From Deefgea tanakiae (lineage in GTDB: Bacteria > Pseudomonadota > Gammaproteobacteria > Burkholderiales > Chitinibacteraceae), in NCBI RefSeq assembly GCF_019665765.1, contig NZ_CP081150.1:3286001-3350000 (forward strand): DNA of 64,000 nt, in the 5' to 3' direction. How positions within the stretch are numbered: the stretch's first letter is position 1; each line of letters begins with the position of its first letter. The notes beneath the pieces are model-generated. The model saw nothing but the letters and a program-made list of their open reading frames with translations, was not told the origin of the DNA and did no database searches. This document shows, piece after piece, positions 61,080 through 64,000 of this stretch. Made by a program: the position numbers and the translations under genes.

Positions 61080-61970
61080 TTACCAAGTCTGTGCCGCAAA
61101 TCGCGCCACCAAGAAATCCAGTAATGCACGAACAGAAGGGGAGAGGTGGCGGCGCGATGGATAGAGCGCGTAGATCGTCATGGCAGGGACTTGCCATTCA
61201 GGCAGCACAATCTGTAGATCTCCTTTTTCGATGTAGGGATTCGCAAGATAGGTCGGTTGTAAAGCGATGCCGCCGCCAGCAAGCGCCGCGTGCAGCAGTA
61301 CCGTGGCTTCATTGGCACTAAATCGGCTGCTAACGCCAACTTGGGTTTGCTCATCACTGCGCGTGAAGCGCCAGACGCTTTTGCCAAAATTGGCATAACT
61401 GAGGCATTTATGCTGGGTAAGTTCCTCTGGCTCTTTAGGACTGCCGTTTGTAATTAAATACCCTTTAGATGCAACAAGCACCGAATCACATCGCGCCAAT
61501 GGGCGGGCAATCAACATTGGGTCGGGTTCGCTACTAATCCGAATCGCTAAATCAATTCGCGCCTCGACCAAGTTCACCGTGCTGTCACTGACATTTAAAT
61601 CAATCTTGAGCTGCGTATGTAGTGCTAAAAAGTCGCTAATCGCCGCGGCGAGATGAGTATGGCCGAACGACATACTGCTGGTCAGGCGCAATTGGCCGCG
61701 CAGCTCGCCATCGTGGCTGGCGGTTTCTTCCTCGACGTTTTCCATCAACGCCAACATTTGTTGGCAACGCCGCAAGCAGTTTTCGCCCGCGTCGGTCAGT
61801 GTCACGCGGCGCGTCGTGCGTTGCAGTAGGCGAGCCCCCAGCCATTGCTCTAGTTCCGCGATATAGCGCGTCACCATCGCGCGCGACATATCGAGCTTCT
61901 CTGCGCTGGCGCTAAAGCTGCCGCTGTGCGCCACTTCGCTAAATACCTTCATCGCAGTTAGTCGGTCCAT
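61080..61970 (-). CDS. LysR-family transcriptional regulator
   Basis: 296 residues from ATG 61970; a GTG three codons earlier is also possible. The winged helix-turn-helix is at residues 3-60 (LTAMKVFSEVAHSGSFSASA and RTTRRVTLTDAGE) and the periplasmic-binding-like effector domain follows (about 90-290). The nearest divergent gene is the MBL-fold gene at 62351, 380 bp away, a possible target along with its DsbA-like partner. The effector is unknown. Confidence 0.92.
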   Translation of the reverse strand: MDRLTAMKVFSEVAHSGSFSASAEKLDMSRAMVTRYIAELEQWLGARLLQRTTRRVTLTDAGENCLRRCQQMLALMENVEEETASHDGELRGQLRLTSSMSFGHTHLAAAISDFLALHTQLKIDLNVSDSTVNLVEARIDLAIRISSEPDPMLIARPLARCDSVLVASKGYLITNGSPKEPEELTQHKCLSYANFGKSVWRFTRSDEQTQVGVSSRFSANEATVLLHAALAGGGIALQPTYLANPYIEKGDLQIVLPEWQVPAMTIYALYPSRRHLSPSVRALLDFLVARFAAQTW

Positions 61971-61979
61971 AGTGTTCAC

Positions 61980-62350
61980 CTATTACGTTTTAAGTGCCTG
62001 CGGCACGGTGTTTTGCTGTCGCAATCCGCGACTTGGGCTTCTTTCTTTGCGTCGCCAAAGAAAGAAGCAAAGAAAGGCGACCCGGGCGCGCATCGGTCCC
62101 CGATGCCCTCGATCGTTCGTGGGCCAAACGATGAAACCGTTTGTCTCTCTCCTCACTCGGTGCGCTTAGACGGGTTTTTTAACCCCCAGCCCAAAGAGCG
62201 CTGCACAGTATTACCCTTTAACTAGGTTGGGATCTTTTCGATTATTTGTTCGGATATTGCAACAATTATGCGCATTTTAGTCTATTTATCTGAACGTTTC
62301 ATGCAACTACACTGGCGTCACTTTAATCAAACACCAAACGGAGTGACACC
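61980..62350. repeat. gene-free region with a perfect hairpin, probable dispersed repeat
   Basis: At 62037-62068, GCTTCTTTCTTTG and CAAAGAAAGAAGC form a perfect 13-bp stem with a 6-nt loop. Further on are CAAACG/CGTTTG (about 62125-62141) and GGGTTTTTTAACCC (about 62174). The composition (GGGCGCGCATCGG and following) differs from the flanking genes. Comparable sequences are, as I recall, frequent in betaproteobacterial intergenic regions, but this is the only copy here. The last 130 bp should contain the promoter of the MBL-fold gene. Confidence 0.5.
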
Positions 62351-63223
62351 ATGTTTCGCACTACTTTACTCGCAGCTACCCTTGCTCTTACCTTTGCTAA
62401 TGTTCAAGCCGATACAGCCAAACAACCTTTGCAGATGAAAGTCTATAACGCTGATGGCAATAGTTTTCATGCCAATTCAACGCTGATCTACGGCGAAAAA
62501 GAAGCCATCGTCATCGATGCGGGCTTTACTCGCGCTGATGCGCTGCGAATTGGCGCGAATGTACTCGATTCTGGCAAGCAATTGAAAACGATTTTTGTCA
62601 GTCAAGCCGACCCTGATTATTACTTTGGCGTTGAAGTGTTAAAAGAAATGTTCCCAGATGCAGAAGTGGTGGCGACACCTGCCGTATTGGCGAAAATCAG
62701 CAGCAAGCTTGATGGTAAAGTGGCATTTTGGGGGCCAAAAATGGGCGTGAATGCACCGAAGTCGCCTGTTCTGCCAACTGCACTGAAGGGCGATACCTTG
62801 ACGGTGGATGGTCAGAAAATCGAGATTCGCGGCACCACAGGCCCATTGGCACATCGCCCGTATGTGTGGATTCCATCGATTAAAACCATCACGGGCAATG
62901 TCGGTGTACTGGGTGGCTTGCATGTCTGGACGGCCGATACGCAAAACGCGGCTGAACGCATGTTGTGGATTGCCCAATTGGATGAAATGGCGGCATTGAA
63001 ACCGGAAGTCGTCGTGCCGGGCCATATGCAAGCAGGTAGTAAACTAGATGCGAGCAATATCGCCTACACCAAGCAATATCTGCAAACGTTTGAGAAAAAT
63101 GCCGCAGCAGCTAAAGACAGTGCTGAGCTCATCGCCAGCATGAAAAAAGCCTATCCAGACGCTGGTTTGGGAATCGCGCTTGAGATCGGTGCGAAAGTGA
63201 ATAAGGGCGAAATGAAATGGTAA
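62351..63223 (+). CDS. metallo-beta-lactamase-fold protein with degenerate metal site
   Basis: 290 residues with a signal peptide (cleavage near VQA, residue 20), so periplasmic. The fold markers are present: ANSTLIYGEKEAIVIDAGF (about 41-59) and VVPGHM (about 222). The usual HxHxDH zinc motif is replaced by SQADPDYY (about 84-91), losing the three His and keeping one Asp. Catalysis by a normal dinuclear zinc site is therefore doubtful. Stop overlaps or abuts the next gene. Confidence 0.85.
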   Translation: MFRTTLLAATLALTFANVQADTAKQPLQMKVYNADGNSFHANSTLIYGEKEAIVIDAGFTRADALRIGANVLDSGKQLKTIFVSQADPDYYFGVEVLKEMFPDAEVVATPAVLAKISSKLDGKVAFWGPKMGVNAPKSPVLPTALKGDTLTVDGQKIEIRGTTGPLAHRPYVWIPSIKTITGNVGVLGGLHVWTADTQNAAERMLWIAQLDEMAALKPEVVVPGHMQAGSKLDASNIAYTKQYLQTFEKNAAAAKDSAELIASMKKAYPDAGLGIALEIGAKVNKGEMKW

Positions 63224-63993
63224 TGGGCTTGCCTGAAATAAGGTCTTTCTTGGGCGGTCAACAGCAGCTAGAAACCAAGCCAAGCTCTGTTCTGCATTAT
63301 TATTTTGATCCGCTGTGCGGCTGGTGCTATGCGGCGGCACCGCTGATTCACGCGGCGGCGCACATGCCAGAAATCAATCTGCAACTGCACGCTGGTGGCA
63401 TGATGAGTGGCGATAATCGGCAAGCGGTCACACGGGCCTTGCGTAATTACGTTATGCCACACGATCAACGTATTGCCACATTAACTGGCCAGCCGTTTGG
63501 TGAGGCTTATTTTGAAGGTTTGCTCCGCGATGAAAATGCCGTTTTTGATTCAACGCCACCGACTTTAGCTATTTTGGCGGCAGCAGCCTTAGGCTGCGAT
63601 GAGGGTGTTGGGCGTAGCGGATTGGCGATGTTGGCGCGGATTCAACAGGCGCATTATGTTGAAGGGCAACGCATTGCCGATGGTACTGTGTTGTTGAGTT
63701 TGGCGGCGGAGTTGGGATTCGAAAGCGCGGAATTTGCAACGGCGATGGCCGAGCAAGCGGCGAAAGTGGATGCGCATTTTGCGGCGACCCGCCGAGCAAT
63801 GGGCGAACAGTGGCTACGGGGTTTCCCATCGCTGCTGCTGGAGCACGCGGGGCAATTAACGACGATTGATATTTCACCGTTCTTGGGTCAGCCAACTCAA
63901 TTTGTGGCAGCTTTACACGAGCTGATACAAGAAGGAAAACAGCACCACTCGACGCTTGAAATGCCGTTTTGTACTCCGAGCACTTGCGCTTAA
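63223..63993 (+). CDS. DsbA-family (FrnE-like) thioredoxin-fold protein
   Basis: About 256 residues. The active-site DPLCGWCYAAAP (CxxC = CGWC) is near the N-terminus at about 30-41; the rest is the DsbA-type helical insert and a conserved FPSLLLEHAG (cis-Pro loop, about 206). There is no signal peptide, so it is cytosolic. Two more Cys lie in the tail (PFCTPSTC). ATG 63223 overlaps the previous stop (TAATG); ATG 63217 is an alternative with AAGGG at better distance. Likely co-expressed with the MBL-fold gene. Confidence 0.87.
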   Translation: MGLPEIRSFLGGQQQLETKPSSVLHYYFDPLCGWCYAAAPLIHAAAHMPEINLQLHAGGMMSGDNRQAVTRALRNYVMPHDQRIATLTGQPFGEAYFEGLLRDENAVFDSTPPTLAILAAAALGCDEGVGRSGLAMLARIQQAHYVEGQRIADGTVLLSLAAELGFESAEFATAMAEQAAKVDAHFAATRRAMGEQWLRGFPSLLLEHAGQLTTIDISPFLGQPTQFVAALHELIQEGKQHHSTLEMPFCTPSTCA

Positions 63994-64000
63994 GTCTTGC

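Noticed and set aside
62013-62225. 70-codon frame in the gap upstream of the MBL-fold gene
   Set aside because: No ribosome-binding site. The sequence is dominated by a perfect hairpin and looks like a dispersed repeat.

Overview
The window comes from the chromosome of a betaproteobacterium. Its 16S/23S sequences, the mnmG-rsmG-parA-parB-atpIBEFHAGDC block, the hemCDXY cluster beside a FimV-like gene, and the ppk-sixA pair all fit the order Neisseriales. From memory of 16S signatures, Chitinibacteraceae (Deefgea/Chitinibacter/Iodobacter relatives) is the best guess. That family-level placement is an inference and was not computed. Gene density is high, most genes are housekeeping, and no prophage, transposase, CRISPR array or plasmid gene is visible.

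Layout. 1-3 kb: the end of a patatin-like gene, three tRNA-Lys genes with their own promoter, glyoxalase I and an NhaD-type antiporter. 3-10 kb: a CHASE hybrid histidine kinase, phosphoketolase with a candidate FNR-class promoter, an inositol-monophosphatase family enzyme and rlmJ. 10.4-16.2 kb: a complete rRNA operon (16S, tRNA-Ile, tRNA-Ala, 23S, 5S) with promoter, boxA elements, processing stalks and terminator. 16.4-21.2 kb: GIY-YIG protein, AmpG-like permease, exonuclease III, pyrE, a DUF4124 protein and polyphosphate glucokinase. 21.4-32.9 kb: an origin-type block (mnmG, rsmG, parA, parB), then the full F1Fo ATP synthase operon. 33-39.6 kb: glmU, a UPF0149 protein, ychF, yggX and ppk-sixA. 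39.6-46.8 kb, all minus strand: hemY-hemX-hemD-hemC, FimV-like and dinB. 47-53 kb: a small unknown gene, a GDSL esterase, a GH13 glucosidase, tRNA-Leu, yciH-like, a second-type peptide deformylase, a chagasin-like inhibitor, a YkgJ protein, tRNA-Gly and rlmF. 53-64 kb: AraC regulator/VOC pair, response regulator plus chemoreceptor, MazG-like, an unknown gene, Na/Pi cotransporter, LysR, an atypical metallo-beta-lactamase-fold protein and a DsbA-family protein.

The most interesting non-coding content is three sets of structured repeats. (1) Three intergenic copies, each exactly 270 bp, of an element with terminal inverted repeats. Each copy is itself an inverted duplication of a roughly 70-nt hairpin module, and base changes between copies preserve pairing. 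(2) A scattered family of 45-50 bp palindromes, several starting GTATTG and ending in its complement, mostly lying a few bases past stop codons. (3) Two long CACGAAA-type hairpins flanking the GH13 gene. The regulatory candidates worth testing are an FNR-type box with class II geometry in front of phosphoketolase, and a 20-bp-spaced direct repeat between the AraC and VOC genes.

Functionally, polyphosphate synthesis (ppk), a partner phosphatase (sixA) and polyphosphate use (ppgK) co-occur, and the GH13 enzyme could supply glucose. Many start codons were moved inward from the longest possible reading frame on the basis of ribosome-binding sites or family alignment; each case is noted in its entry.
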